A stretch of DNA of 64,000 nucleotides from Sinisalibacter lacisalsi (GCF_014640115.1 NZ_BMGI01000004.1:1-64000), one strand, 5' to 3'; positions 8,574-18,194 are shown, counted from the first letter of the stretch. Notes: a model not told the origin generated them from the sequence alone. A program made the numbers and translations.

Positions 8574-10283
8574 TCAGAAGCGGTCGGAAACCTCCACGGC
8601 AACGTCGATCATGACCTGTTGGCGCTTTTCGCGGATGACCGTGAGCGCCCGCGCCAGTGCATCGGGCAGGTCCGATCCGCTGGTGACCTTTTCAACATGG
8701 GCGCCGCCGGCTTCGGCCACCTTCACATAGTCCGGGGCAGGGGCCAGGGAGGTCAGCGGCATGGTGTTCATGCGTGCCGCCGCCCCGTCGGGATAGGCGT
8801 TGCGAACCGAGCGACGGACCGCGTTCCAGAGGCCGTTGTTCTTGACGATGGTCAGCAGCGGCAGTTCGAGTGCATTGGCAATCTGGTGACAGGCTACGGG
8901 GTTGGCGAAGATGTAGGAGCCATCGCCGATACAGGCCACGGTCAGCCGGTCACGGTCGGCGAGCTGCGCGCCGAGGGCAGCGGGCAAGGCCCAGCCGAGA
9001 CCGCCGGAATGCGGGTTGGAAAACAAGCGGTTGGGCCCCTGCAGATCCATCGCGCCGGCAACCACCCCAAGCTCGGAAAACACCACCCCGTCGGGGCCCA
9101 GCACCTCAGAGAGGCACCGGCTGAGCCACTCCGCGCTCATCGGGCTGCCGTCCCCGCCGCTGGCCGAGGCCGCAACCTGGGACCGACGCTGCAGGGCGCG
9201 CTCGCGCAGCGACGAGACGCGGTCGGCAACCGTTTGCCCGGGCACCGCGGCGGCGTCGAGCGCATGCAGGAAGGCTGTCGGGTCGGACTGGATCGCAAGA
9301 TCCGTGCGGTAGCCACGCACCGGCATCTTCAGGAAATGCGGATCCGGCCCGACATGGACGATTCGAACCGCGTCGCCCGGCCGGTGTGCCGCCTCGATCC
9401 ACGGGATGTCGCAATCCAGCGCGATGACGAGGTCAGCGCCGTCCAGAACCTCGCCGGGATCGTATCCGAGGAAGGCGGGGTGCGCGGAAGGCATGACGTT
9501 GCGCACCGAGAACGGCTCGCCGACGCCGATACCATGCCGGGTCGCGATCGCTTGCAGGGTCTGCGACAGCGCGCCGCCGGGATCGCCCCGCTGCACGAGG
9601 ATCACGGGCGCCCGGGCCTCGGCAAGCCAGCCCGCCACCCGGGCGACCGCGCCCGGGTCGGGCTGCGCCGGGGTCGCGGCGGGGCGGGGGCTCGGCGCGG
9701 GGATGCGCGTATCGGGAAAACTCTCGCTGAGCGGTTCGCGCGGCAAGCTCAGATAGACGGGGCCGGCCGGCTCCGAGGCGGCGGCGGCGAGCGCGCGGGC
9801 CACCAGCGGCTCGGCCTGTTCCGGATAGCGCATCTCGTAGTGGTATTTCACAACGTCAGCCACGAGAGACGCCTGGTGATACATCTCCTGACCATACTGG
9901 ATCGGGGTCATCCGCGCGCCCTTGCGGCCCTGCTCGGTGATCGGCGTGCGGCCTGACATCACCAATACGGGGATGTTGTCGGACGCGGCATTTATCACCC
10001 CCATGACCGCGTTTGCGAGGCCGACGTTCACGTGCACCATGATTGCCTGTGGCTCGCCGGTGACGAGGTAATAGCCATGTGCCATCGCCACGCTTGCGGT
10101 CTCGTGCGGCACGGTGACCGGCTCGGGAATCTCACTGGGTGGGATTTGGGAGATCGCTTCGATGATCGGAGGGAAATCCGTGCCCGCGTTCGCGAAGAAG
10201 TAGGAGACCCCATGGAACCGTAGCGCGGCAAGAAGCGCCTCGGCACCTGTAGATTCTCTATTTTTTTCAATATTTTCCGGCAT
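8574..10283 (-). CDS. Thiamine-diphosphate-dependent enzyme (acetolactate synthase/benzoylformate decarboxylase-like)
   Basis: 569 residues. The ATG at 10283 is chosen because GGAGGAATGGAAG precedes it. The catalytic glutamate lies in the N-terminal PYR domain (VPHETASVAMAHGY, near residue 59). The C-terminal PP domain has the ThDP motif GDGSYIFANPVACHQ ending in KNN, near residues 460-487. The family covers acetolactate synthases and 2-keto acid decarboxylases; nothing decides the substrate. It is divergent from a TRAP importer and an IclR-led catabolic operon, so it is probably the decarboxylase or carboligase of that pathway rather than a branched-chain amino acid enzyme. Confidence 0.82.
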   Translation of the reverse strand: MPENIEKNRESTGAEALLAALRFHGVSYFFANAGTDFPPIIEAISQIPPSEIPEPVTVPHETASVAMAHGYYLVTGEPQAIMVHVNVGLANAVMGVINAASDNIPVLVMSGRTPITEQGRKGARMTPIQYGQEMYHQASLVADVVKYHYEMRYPEQAEPLVARALAAAASEPAGPVYLSLPREPLSESFPDTRIPAPSPRPAATPAQPDPGAVARVAGWLAEARAPVILVQRGDPGGALSQTLQAIATRHGIGVGEPFSVRNVMPSAHPAFLGYDPGEVLDGADLVIALDCDIPWIEAAHRPGDAVRIVHVGPDPHFLKMPVRGYRTDLAIQSDPTAFLHALDAAAVPGQTVADRVSSLRERALQRRSQVAASASGGDGSPMSAEWLSRCLSEVLGPDGVVFSELGVVAGAMDLQGPNRLFSNPHSGGLGWALPAALGAQLADRDRLTVACIGDGSYIFANPVACHQIANALELPLLTIVKNNGLWNAVRRSVRNAYPDGAAARMNTMPLTSLAPAPDYVKVAEAGGAHVEKVTSGSDLPDALARALTVIREKRQQVMIDVAVEVSDRF

Positions 10284-10341
10284 CTTCCATTCCTCCGCCC
10301 GTCGAAACACAAGCCTTTATCGGCCCCTGCGACAAAATGCC

Positions 10342-10364
10342 CTTGCCAAAACGCCGATGGCAAG
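10342..10364. promoter_or_regulatory. Inverted repeat CTTGCCA-N9-TGGCAAG in divergent promoter region
   Basis: CTTGCCA at 10342-10348 and TGGCAAG at 10358-10364 form a perfect 7-base inverted repeat with a 9-base spacer. It lies in the 153-base gap between two divergent genes, so it is placed to control both. The IclR regulator encoded at 13332 is the obvious candidate protein. Confidence 0.45.
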
Positions 10365-10371
10365 TGAATTT

Positions 10372-10396
10372 AGAATTCTCATAAAAAGAGATTCTT
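10372..10396. promoter_or_regulatory. Imperfect inverted repeat AGAATTCTC / GAGATTCTT
   Basis: AGAATTCTC (10372-10380) and GAGATTCTT (10388-10396) are near-complementary across a 7-base A/T spacer and sit about 40 bases before the TAXI binding-protein start. Together with the repeat at 10342-10364 this makes a two-site operator region plausible. Confidence 0.35.
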
Positions 10397-10436
10397 GGCG
10401 GACTTTGCGGGTCCGCGAAGTTCAGGGAGGAAAAAA

Positions 10437-11384
10437 ATGCGCAAACTATTCACCGCCATGACACTCGGGCTCGGGCTCGCCGCCGGGGGCGCCTCGGCGC
10501 AGAACGTTGGCATCGCGACGTCGAACCCCGGGTCGCTGTTCCACAACATCGGCACCGCCGTTGCGAACGCGGCGAACAACGCCGGCCTCGACACGACGAT
10601 CCAGCCGGCCACCAGCCCGAACCAGTTCATCCCCTACCTCAACTCGGGCGGGATCGAGTTCGGCGTCGCGAACCTTCAGGAGGTCAGCTACGCCGTGACC
10701 GGCGACGCCTGGTGGAACGGTAACGTCAACGACAACCTGCGCCTTGTCGGCATGCTGATGCCGCTCAACGAAGCCATCTTCGTGCGCAAGGACGGCGACA
10801 TCATGAGCCTCGAGGATCTCAAGGGCAAACGGATGACCGATGGTTACACGGCGCAGAACACGATCCTGCCGCAGCTCTCGGCGATCTATGCCACCGCGGG
10901 GATGACCCGCGATGACGTCGAAAAGGTGTCGGTGGCTTCCGTCGTGGCCGGGGCCGACGCGTTCATGGCCGGTGACACGGTGGGCTTCATCTTCGCGCAC
11001 GGCGCGGGCAAGGTCCGCGAAGCCGATGCCGCCGTCGGCGGCCTGCGGGCTCTGACGGTTGCCGACAGCAGCCCGGAGGCGCTGGCCAAGGCCCGCGAGC
11101 ACTGGCCGACCGCGAACTTCATCACGATGCCGGCCGGCTCCGCGCCGGGCGTGCTTGAGGATGGCGTCTACATCTCCTTCCCGCAGGTGGTCTTCACCCA
11201 TGCCGGCGTGTCCGACGACGTGGTCTATGCGATGGCGAAGGCGATGTACGGCGGCAAGGCGGACATGGCAGGCACCTTCCCGCCGTTCAACGCCTTCAAC
11301 CCCGACGACATGCACGGGGACGGTGGCAACGTGGCCTTCCACCCCGGCGCGCTCAAGTTCTTCGAAGAAGCCGGCTTGAACTAA
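10437..11384 (+). CDS. TAXI-family TRAP transporter substrate-binding protein
   Basis: 315 residues from ATG 10437, preceded by AGGGAGGAAAAAA. A Sec signal peptide is clear (MRKLFTAMTLGLGLAAGG, cleavage after ASA). The mature start VGIATSNPGSLFHNIGTAVA is the hallmark of TAXI proteins. It captures a solute in the periplasm and hands it to the fused TRAP permease that begins 10 bases downstream. TAXI ligands are poorly known; glutamate and other small acids are reported for the family. Confidence 0.88.
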   Translation: MRKLFTAMTLGLGLAAGGASAQNVGIATSNPGSLFHNIGTAVANAANNAGLDTTIQPATSPNQFIPYLNSGGIEFGVANLQEVSYAVTGDAWWNGNVNDNLRLVGMLMPLNEAIFVRKDGDIMSLEDLKGKRMTDGYTAQNTILPQLSAIYATAGMTRDDVEKVSVASVVAGADAFMAGDTVGFIFAHGAGKVREADAAVGGLRALTVADSSPEALAKAREHWPTANFITMPAGSAPGVLEDGVYISFPQVVFTHAGVSDDVVYAMAKAMYGGKADMAGTFPPFNAFNPDDMHGDGGNVAFHPGALKFFEEAGLN

Positions 11385-11394
11385 GGGCACCTCG

Positions 11395-13335
11395 ATGTCG
11401 CAATCTCTGCCTGGAGAGGCCGCTCGCGGCCTCTCCCCCCGGCTCTGGCGCCCGGTCGCCGATGCGCTGGCGACCATCCTGATCCTTGTCGCCTGCGGTT
11501 GGGCGCTCAACCTGCCGCGCGAATTCGGCTGGTCGTTCTATCCCCAGCAGTTCTTCGCGGCGATCCTCGCGCTGGTGCTGCCGCTGGCCTTTCTCACGCT
11601 GCCCGCGCGCCGCTCGTCCCGTCGTGACCGGCTGCCGCTCTACGACGTGGGCCTCGCCATCGCCAGCTTCGTCATGGTCGCCTACATCGCGGTGCGCTAC
11701 CCCGAACTGGTGTTGCAGATCTTCAGCCGACCCATGGCGGTCTGGCTGCCCGGGCTGATCGTGATCGGCCTGATCCTCGAGGCGCTGCGCCGGGCGACCG
11801 GCTGGGCGCTCGTCATCATCATTTCCGTGTTCCTGCTCTACGGTCTGTTCGGGAACGTCTTCCCGGGCCGCCTGCAGGGCCGCGCGCAGCCGTGGGACAT
11901 GCTCGCCGGCTACATGGCCTTCGACAGCAACGGCATCCTCGGCCTGCCCATCAGCGTGGCCGCGACCGTGGTGATCACCTTCATCCTGTTCGGCACGCTG
12001 CTCGCCACTACCGGGGGCACCCGGTTTTTCACCGACGCCGCGATGCTGCTCATGGGCCGGTTCCGCGGCGGTTCGATGAAGATCGCCGTGCTGTCGTCGG
12101 GGCTGTTCGGGTCGATCTCCGGCTCGGCGGTGGCCAACGTGGTGGGCACCGGCGTCATCACCATCCCGATGATCAAGTCCGACAAATACCCCGCCCACAA
12201 GGCCGGGGCGATCGAGGCCGTCGCCTCGACCGGCGGCCAGCTCATGCCGCCGGTGATGGGTGCGTCGGCTTTCCTCATGGCCGAGTTCCTGTCGGTGCCC
12301 TATTCCACGATCGTGCTCGCCGCGCTGGTGCCGGCGATCCTCTATTACGTCGCCCTGTTCGTGCAGGCCGACCTCGAGGCCGCCCGGCTCGGCATCAAGG
12401 GCGTGGCGCGTGACCAGATGCCTTCGGGCAAGGGTGTCATCGGCGGCCTTCACTTCGTCTTCGCATTCGCCGTCCTGATCTACGCGCTCTTCGTCATGCG
12501 CTGGCAGCCGGAACGCGCGGCCCTGCTCTCGGCGCTGTCGTTGGTGCTGACCTCGATACTCCTGGGCTACAAGGGCGAGCGGCCGCGGTTCGGACAGTTG
12601 TTCAAGGCTCTCTCCACGACGGGCCACGCGGTTGTCGAGATCATCCTGATCTCGGCGGCGTCGGGCCTCGTGATCGGGGTTCTGAACGTGACCGGGCTCT
12701 CGTTCAACCTCACCTACCTGCTCGTCCAGGTCGGGGCCGGTTCGGCGGTGCTGCTGCTCGGGCTCTCGGCGATTGTGTGCATCGTGCTCGGCATGGGGCT
12801 GCCGACGCTGGGCGTCTACGTTCTGCTCGCCGCCCTCGTCGCGCCGGCGCTCGTCGAGGTGGGGATCGAGCCGATCGCGGCCCATCTCTACGTGCTCTAC
12901 TTCGGCATGATGTCGATGATCACCCCACCGATCGCACTCGCGGCCTTCGCCGCGGCCTCGATTGCGCGGGCGGACGCGATGCAGACCGGCTGGGCGGCGA
13001 TGCGCTTCGGTTGGTCGGCCTACGTGATCCCGGTGCTCTTCGCCTTCTCGCCCTCGCTGATCCTGATCGGGGCGCCTGCCGAAATCGCGGTGGCCATCGT
13101 CACGGCGGTGGTGGGGGTCTGGTTGATCTCCGCTGCGCTCGCAGGCTACTTCTCGCGCAGGCTCACCGGGGCCATGCGCGCCACCTTCGTCGTCTTCGGC
13201 TTCATGGCGCTGGTTCCTGCCGGGGCCTTCGAAGGGGCGATCTGGTCGGATCTGGTCGGTGTCGTCGGGGGGCTCGCCCTGATGGCGCGTGAAGTCATCC
13301 GGGGCCGCAGACAGCAATCAGAGGAACCAGCATGA
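11395..13335 (+). CDS. Fused TRAP transporter permease (4TM + 12TM)
   Basis: 646 residues, almost entirely hydrophobic. The small DctQ-like part is followed by the large DctM-like part, as is usual for permeases paired with TAXI proteins. Typical segments include SGSAVANVVGTGVITIPMIK near residue 240 and GMGLPTLGVYVLLAALVAP near residue 466. It uses the sodium or proton gradient to import the ligand of the upstream binding protein. The stop overlaps the following IclR gene by 4 bases. Confidence 0.9.
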   Translation: MSQSLPGEAARGLSPRLWRPVADALATILILVACGWALNLPREFGWSFYPQQFFAAILALVLPLAFLTLPARRSSRRDRLPLYDVGLAIASFVMVAYIAVRYPELVLQIFSRPMAVWLPGLIVIGLILEALRRATGWALVIIISVFLLYGLFGNVFPGRLQGRAQPWDMLAGYMAFDSNGILGLPISVAATVVITFILFGTLLATTGGTRFFTDAAMLLMGRFRGGSMKIAVLSSGLFGSISGSAVANVVGTGVITIPMIKSDKYPAHKAGAIEAVASTGGQLMPPVMGASAFLMAEFLSVPYSTIVLAALVPAILYYVALFVQADLEAARLGIKGVARDQMPSGKGVIGGLHFVFAFAVLIYALFVMRWQPERAALLSALSLVLTSILLGYKGERPRFGQLFKALSTTGHAVVEIILISAASGLVIGVLNVTGLSFNLTYLLVQVGAGSAVLLLGLSAIVCIVLGMGLPTLGVYVLLAALVAPALVEVGIEPIAAHLYVLYFGMMSMITPPIALAAFAAASIARADAMQTGWAAMRFGWSAYVIPVLFAFSPSLILIGAPAEIAVAIVTAVVGVWLISAALAGYFSRRLTGAMRATFVVFGFMALVPAGAFEGAIWSDLVGVVGGLALMAREVIRGRRQQSEEPA

Positions 13336-14153
13336 CCGGCACCGGCAGTGCAGAGCGCATCCTCGCAATCCTAGACGTGTTCACCGAGGATCATCTCGAA
13401 TGGACGACGGAAGAGTTGATGGCCCGCCTCGGCTATTCCCGGCCCACGCTGTATCGCTATCTCAAGGCCCTGCGCGAGGCGGGTTTCCTGACATCGCTGC
13501 CAGGCGCGGGCTTCACGCTTGGTCCGCGCGTGGTGGAACTCGATTATCTCCTGCGCAAATCGGACCCTTTGGTTTCGACCGGGCAGAAACATCTGGAGGC
13601 ACTGATCGACGCCTACCCATGCTCGGCCCTGCTGGTGCGGTGGTATGGCGCCAAGCTCTTGTGCGTGGCCTCGGAATCCTCCACGCCCAATCCGCTTTCG
13701 TCCTATGCCCGCGGACGTGCCATGCCCCTTGCCCGCGGCGCGATCAGCCGGGCGATCATGGCGTGGCTTCCGCGCCGCCAGCTGGAACCGCTTATTCTGG
13801 CCAACCTGGATGAGATGAAGCAGATGGGCCTGGGATCGACGTTGGATGAGGTCCTCGAGGCGATGCGCCTTGTCCGCCGCGCGGGCGCCGCGGTCGCGCA
13901 TGGCGAGGTCACCCCCGGCGTGATCGGAACCGCCGCCCCGGTGTTTGACGCCGGGCAGTCTCCCATCGCCGCTGTGACCGTGACCATCGCCGGACGAGAG
14001 GTCACGCCCGAGACGCTCAATTCCATCGAACGCGACGTGAAAACCCGCGCCGCAGCGATCACCAAGGCCCTCGCCGAACGGCGCGTCGAAGCCCGGGAAT
14101 CCGCCGGCGACTTCGCTCCAATCGAATTCGAACTAGAACGGAAATCGTCATGA
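13332..14153 (+). CDS. IclR-family transcriptional regulator
   Basis: 273 residues. The N-terminal winged helix-turn-helix covers about residues 5-60 (ERILAILDVF then YSRPTLYRYLKALREAGFL), followed by the IclR effector domain (for example HGEVTPGVIGTAAPVFDA near residue 195). It overlaps the TRAP permease and the next enzyme by ATGA-type junctions, so it is co-transcribed with the pathway it probably regulates. The likely operators are the inverted repeats at 10342-10396. Confidence 0.88.
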   Translation: MTGTGSAERILAILDVFTEDHLEWTTEELMARLGYSRPTLYRYLKALREAGFLTSLPGAGFTLGPRVVELDYLLRKSDPLVSTGQKHLEALIDAYPCSALLVRWYGAKLLCVASESSTPNPLSSYARGRAMPLARGAISRAIMAWLPRRQLEPLILANLDEMKQMGLGSTLDEVLEAMRLVRRAGAAVAHGEVTPGVIGTAAPVFDAGQSPIAAVTVTIAGREVTPETLNSIERDVKTRAAAITKALAERRVEARESAGDFAPIEFELERKSS

Positions 14154-15166
14154 AAAAGATCGACATCTTCAACCATATCTGGCCGGAACCCTTCTTCGAT
14201 GCGTTGATCCGCGTTGTCGGCACGATGAGCGACATCACCAACCGCTCCGGGCAGGTGCCGATGATGACCAAGCTCGACAGGCGGTTCGAGGTGATGGACA
14301 TGTTCGGCGAGGATTACGTGCAGATCCTATCGCTCGCCTCGCCGCCGCTGGAAATGATCGCCGGGCCGGAGCAGGCGCTCGATCTTGCCAAGATCGGGTC
14401 GGACTCGATGGCGGAGCTGTGCCGGAAATATCCCGAGCGCTTCCCGGGCTTCATCGCCACCGCCGCGCTCACCGCGGGCGATGCGGGCGTTGAGGAATGC
14501 CGGCGGGCGATCGAGGACCTTGGCGCCGTGGGCGTGCAGATCTTCACCAACGTCGCGGGCGACGCGCTCGACCACGAGAAATACGCCCCGTTCTTCGACT
14601 ACATGAACAAGGTCGACAAGCCGGTCTGGATGCACCCGTCCCGCGGCGAGAAGTTCGCCGATTACAGGAACGAAGACCGCTCGGAATACGAGATCTGGTG
14701 GACCTTCGGCTGGCCCTACGAAACCTCCGCCGCGATGGCGCGCATGGTGTTCTCGGGCTTCTTCGACCGCTGGGAGAACCTCAAGGTCATCACCCACCAC
14801 GCCGGCGGCATGATCCCCTATTTCGAGGGCCGTGTCGGCCCCGGCTGGGACCAGATGGGCGCGCGCACCACCGACCGCGATCTCAAGGCGGTAAGGGAGG
14901 CGCTCAAGCGTCCGCACCTCGAATATTTCAAGGATTTCCGTGCCGATACCGCCACTTTCGGTTCGAGAAAGGCGATCGAACACGCGATCGAGTTCTTCGG
15001 CGAGGATCACGTGCTCTTCGCGTCCGACGCGCCCTTCGACCCGGAAGGCGGGCCGATGTATATCCGCGAAACCATCCGCATCCTCGACGAGATGGACATC
15101 TCCGAGACCACGCGCCGCAAGATCTACCAGGATAACGCGGCAGCGCTCCTCGGGCTCGAGCTTTGA
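14150..15166 (+). CDS. Amidohydrolase-2 family protein (ACMSD/resorcylate decarboxylase-like)
   Basis: 338 residues of the amidohydrolase-2 TIM-barrel family, which contains metal-dependent decarboxylases. Visible metal-site elements are VWMHPSRGEK near residue 160, ITHHAGGMIPYFEGR near residue 216 and LFASDAPFDPEGG near residue 289. The N-terminal motif reads IDIFNH where most members have DxHxH, so the first metal-ligand histidine is replaced by Phe. A decarboxylase or hydrolase role in the surrounding catabolic operon is likely, but the substrate is unknown. Confidence 0.8.
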   Translation: MKKIDIFNHIWPEPFFDALIRVVGTMSDITNRSGQVPMMTKLDRRFEVMDMFGEDYVQILSLASPPLEMIAGPEQALDLAKIGSDSMAELCRKYPERFPGFIATAALTAGDAGVEECRRAIEDLGAVGVQIFTNVAGDALDHEKYAPFFDYMNKVDKPVWMHPSRGEKFADYRNEDRSEYEIWWTFGWPYETSAAMARMVFSGFFDRWENLKVITHHAGGMIPYFEGRVGPGWDQMGARTTDRDLKAVREALKRPHLEYFKDFRADTATFGSRKAIEHAIEFFGEDHVLFASDAPFDPEGGPMYIRETIRILDEMDISETTRRKIYQDNAAALLGLEL

Positions 15167-15177
15167 GGGGGCGGGAC

Positions 15178-16608
15178 ATGCAGATCGCACGACATTACAT
15201 CAACGGCGAATGGCTGGGCGGCGAGGCGGCGCTGCGCGACAGCCTCAACCCGGCGGATGGCAGCGTTCTGGGCCAGTTTCATCCCGGATCGGCCGCCCTG
15301 GTCGACTCGGCTGCCAAGAACGCCCGCGAGACGTTCTTCGCCGCCGACTGGGCCGGCGCGCCGCCGCTGCGCGCGCAGATGCTCTACGAATTCGCCGACC
15401 GGATGGAGGCGATCCGCGACGAGCTGATCGACCTCGTGGTGGCCGAGAACGGCAAGCTGCGCTCCGAGGCTACCGGCGAGATCATGGGCTCGATCTCTGA
15501 AACCCGCTACTACGCGGGGCTAGCCCGCGCGATCCAGGGCCGGATGCAGGAAACCGCGCCGGGGGTGATGAGCCTGTTCGGCCGCGAGCCTGCCGGCGTC
15601 GCCGCGATCATCGTGCCGTGGAACGCGCCGGTCACGCTGTTGATCCGTTCGCTCACCCCCGCACTCGCCGCCGGCTGCACCTGCGTGCTCAAGCCCGCCG
15701 ACCAGACCCCGCTCATCCATGCCCGAATCATGGAATGCCTCGCCGATTGCCCCTCGCTGCCCAAGGGCGTGGTCAACTCGGTCAACGAGAACGGGTCGGA
15801 AGTGGGCCGCGCGATGGTCGCCTCGCCCGACATCGACGTGATTTCCTTCACCGGCTCGAGCCACACCGGCAAGCTGATCATGGCCGGGGCCGCGCCGACG
15901 CTGAAGCGGGTGAACCTCGAGCTTGGCGGCAAGGCGCCCGCTGTCGTCTTCCCCGATGCCGATCTCGATCTCGCCGTGCGCGAACTGACCCATGGTTCGC
16001 TGGTGATGGCTGGGCAGATCTGCGTCGCCGCCACCCGTTTCCTCGTGCATGAGAGCATCCGCGAGGAGTTTGAAACGCGCATGGTCGCCGCCTATTCCGC
16101 GGTGTGCACCGGGCCGGGGGCCGATCCCGCGAGTCAGATGGGCAGCCTGATCGACATAGCCAACCAGAAACGCCTGATGGAGATCATCGAGCGCGCCGGT
16201 GACGAGGGTGAGCTTCTGCTCAAGGGCAAACCGCTGGCCTCCGGCGCCTTCCTCACACCGTCGCTGTTCCGGATCGACGACCTGTCGTCGCCGCTGGTGC
16301 AGGAGGAGCTTTTCGGCCCGATCGCCTCGGTCGAAACCTTCGCCGACGAGGCCGAGGCCGTGGCGATGGCGAATGCCACCGTCTACGGGCTGGCCGCGAG
16401 CGTCTTTACCCGCGATCTCAACCGCGCCATGCGCATGAGCCGCAGGATCCGCGCGGGCACGGTCTGGATCAATTCGCACACCCGTCTGCTCGCCGAGGCC
16501 GAAACCGGCGGCTTCGGCCAGTCGGGCCTTGGGCGTCTGCACGGGATCGAGGGGCTCGCTGACTTCCTCGAAACCAAGCACATCTACATGGAGACAGGAG
16601 CCGACTGA
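15178..16608 (+). CDS. NAD(P)-dependent aldehyde dehydrogenase
   Basis: 476 residues from ATG 15178, preceded by GAGGGGGCGGGAC. The family motifs are intact: the NAD-binding segment near PWNAPVTLL, the general-base motif VNLELGGKAP (near residue 248) and the catalytic cysteine in MAGQICVAATR (near residue 282). It oxidises an aldehyde to an acid. In this operon it could act after the thiamine-diphosphate decarboxylase. TGATG joins it to the following monooxygenase. Confidence 0.9.
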   Translation: MQIARHYINGEWLGGEAALRDSLNPADGSVLGQFHPGSAALVDSAAKNARETFFAADWAGAPPLRAQMLYEFADRMEAIRDELIDLVVAENGKLRSEATGEIMGSISETRYYAGLARAIQGRMQETAPGVMSLFGREPAGVAAIIVPWNAPVTLLIRSLTPALAAGCTCVLKPADQTPLIHARIMECLADCPSLPKGVVNSVNENGSEVGRAMVASPDIDVISFTGSSHTGKLIMAGAAPTLKRVNLELGGKAPAVVFPDADLDLAVRELTHGSLVMAGQICVAATRFLVHESIREEFETRMVAAYSAVCTGPGADPASQMGSLIDIANQKRLMEIIERAGDEGELLLKGKPLASGAFLTPSLFRIDDLSSPLVQEELFGPIASVETFADEAEAVAMANATVYGLAASVFTRDLNRAMRMSRRIRAGTVWINSHTRLLAEAETGGFGQSGLGRLHGIEGLADFLETKHIYMETGAD

Positions 16609-18194
16609 TGTTCGATTTCGACAAGACATACGACGTCGTCATCGTCGGCGGCGGTCCGGTGGGCATTGGCCTCGCGATCGAGCTTGGTCAGCGCGGGCAT
16701 ACGGTGGCGGTGGCCGAGCGCACCCCGAAACTGCACGCGATCCCGAAGGGCCAGAACCTGACGCAGCGGACGATGGAGCACTTCCAGGCCTGGGGCTGCG
16801 AAGACGAGATACGCGCCGCGCGCACGGTGCCCAAGGGCTATGGCATCGGCGGCATGACCTCCTTCCGCACCCTGCTCTCGGGCTATCACTACGACTGGCT
16901 CCAGCGCGATCTCGTGCGCCCCTACTACAACACCGCCAACGAGCGCCTGCCGCAGTACCAGACCGAGGCCGTTCTGCGCGCCCGCGCCGCCGAGGTGCCG
17001 GGCATCGACATCGGGCTCGGCTGGAAGGCCGAAGGACTCGAACAGGGGGACGACAGCGCCACCGTCACCCTGCGCGGGCAGGACGGGGAGACCCGACGCC
17101 TCACCGGCCGCTACGTGGTGGGCGCCGACGGCAGCAATTCCACCATCCGCGAGCTGGCGGGCATTCGCCAGACCAGGTCGGAGCACGACAAGCTGATGGT
17201 TCTTCTCGTCTTCCGCTCGACGCAGTTGCACGAGTTGCTCACGCGCTATCCCGACAAGCAGTTCTACTGCGTGCTCGACCGCGAACTCGCAGGCTACTGG
17301 ATGTTCTTCGGCCGGGTCGATCTTGGCAGCACATGGTTTTTCCACGCCCCGGTGCCGCTCGGCACCACGCGCGAGAATTTCGATTTCAAGGCCTATCTCG
17401 AACGCGCGGTGGGCGCCGAGATCGACGTCGACTTCGAGCACATCGGGTTTTGGGAACTGCGCATCGCGCTGGCCGACCATTATTCCGAGGGCCGGGTGTT
17501 CATCGCCGGGGATGCCTGCCACTCGCACCCGCCCTATGGCGGCTACGGCATCAACACCGGGCTGGAAGACGTGCGCAACCTCGGCTGGAAGCTGGCGGCG
17601 ATGCTCGAAGGCTGGGGCGGCGCGCAGCTCCTCGACACCTATACCGAGGAACGCCAGCCGGTGTTCAAGGGCACCGCCGACCACTTCATCGAGCGCTTCA
17701 TCCACGAAGACCGCGATTTTCTGAACGCCCATTCGCCCGAACAGGACGGCGAGGCGGCATTCCGCGAGATCTGGGACAACCGCAACCAGGCCGCGGCGGA
17801 AGTGATGCGCTTCGAACCCAACTACCAGGGCTCGTCGATCGTCACCGGGGAACCGGGCAAACCCGACGCGCTGGGCACGCACGAGTTCCGCGCCCGCGGT
17901 GGCCACCACCTCGCCCCGGCGACCCTTGACGACGGGCAGGGGGTGTTCGAGGCGCTGGGGCCGGGCTTCACCCTGCTTGCGCTCGGGGCCGATGCCGGGG
18001 TCGCGGGCCGCTTCGAAGAGGCCGCTGCCGACCTGGGCCTGCCGCTGAAGGTGGTTCCCTCGGGCGCCGGGTGCGAGGCCCGCACCCGCTACGAAGCTCC
18101 GCTCGTGCTCGTCCGGCCGGACCAATACGTCGCCTGGGCGGGCGACGATGGCGATCCGCGCGAAATCCTGGCGCGCGCGGTGGGTCGGGTGTGA
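16608..18194 (+). CDS. FAD-dependent aromatic hydroxylase (PheA/TfdB family)
   Basis: 528 residues. The Rossmann motif VVIVGGGPVGIGLAIELGQ is near residue 8, the second FAD motif RYVVGADGSNSTIRE near residue 168 and the GD motif VFIAGDACHSHPPYGGYG near residue 296. The C-terminal thioredoxin-like tail found in phenol hydroxylase relatives is present in length. Family members hydroxylate phenolic rings using NAD(P)H and oxygen. No ring-cleavage dioxygenase is encoded nearby, so the later steps must be elsewhere. Confidence 0.88.
   Translation: MFDFDKTYDVVIVGGGPVGIGLAIELGQRGHTVAVAERTPKLHAIPKGQNLTQRTMEHFQAWGCEDEIRAARTVPKGYGIGGMTSFRTLLSGYHYDWLQRDLVRPYYNTANERLPQYQTEAVLRARAAEVPGIDIGLGWKAEGLEQGDDSATVTLRGQDGETRRLTGRYVVGADGSNSTIRELAGIRQTRSEHDKLMVLLVFRSTQLHELLTRYPDKQFYCVLDRELAGYWMFFGRVDLGSTWFFHAPVPLGTTRENFDFKAYLERAVGAEIDVDFEHIGFWELRIALADHYSEGRVFIAGDACHSHPPYGGYGINTGLEDVRNLGWKLAAMLEGWGGAQLLDTYTEERQPVFKGTADHFIERFIHEDRDFLNAHSPEQDGEAAFREIWDNRNQAAAEVMRFEPNYQGSSIVTGEPGKPDALGTHEFRARGGHHLAPATLDDGQGVFEALGPGFTLLALGADAGVAGRFEEAAADLGLPLKVVPSGAGCEARTRYEAPLVLVRPDQYVAWAGDDGDPREILARAVGRV

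Noticed and set aside
8535-9956. 473-codon plus-strand frame over the thiamine-diphosphate enzyme
   Set aside because: It is the shadow of the minus-strand enzyme, whose cofactor motifs are intact.
11353-13317. A 654-codon open frame on the minus strand
   Set aside because: It is the antisense of the fused TRAP permease; its product is an Arg/Asp/Gly/His-rich low-complexity string typical of the reverse frame of GC-rich genes, with no family motif.
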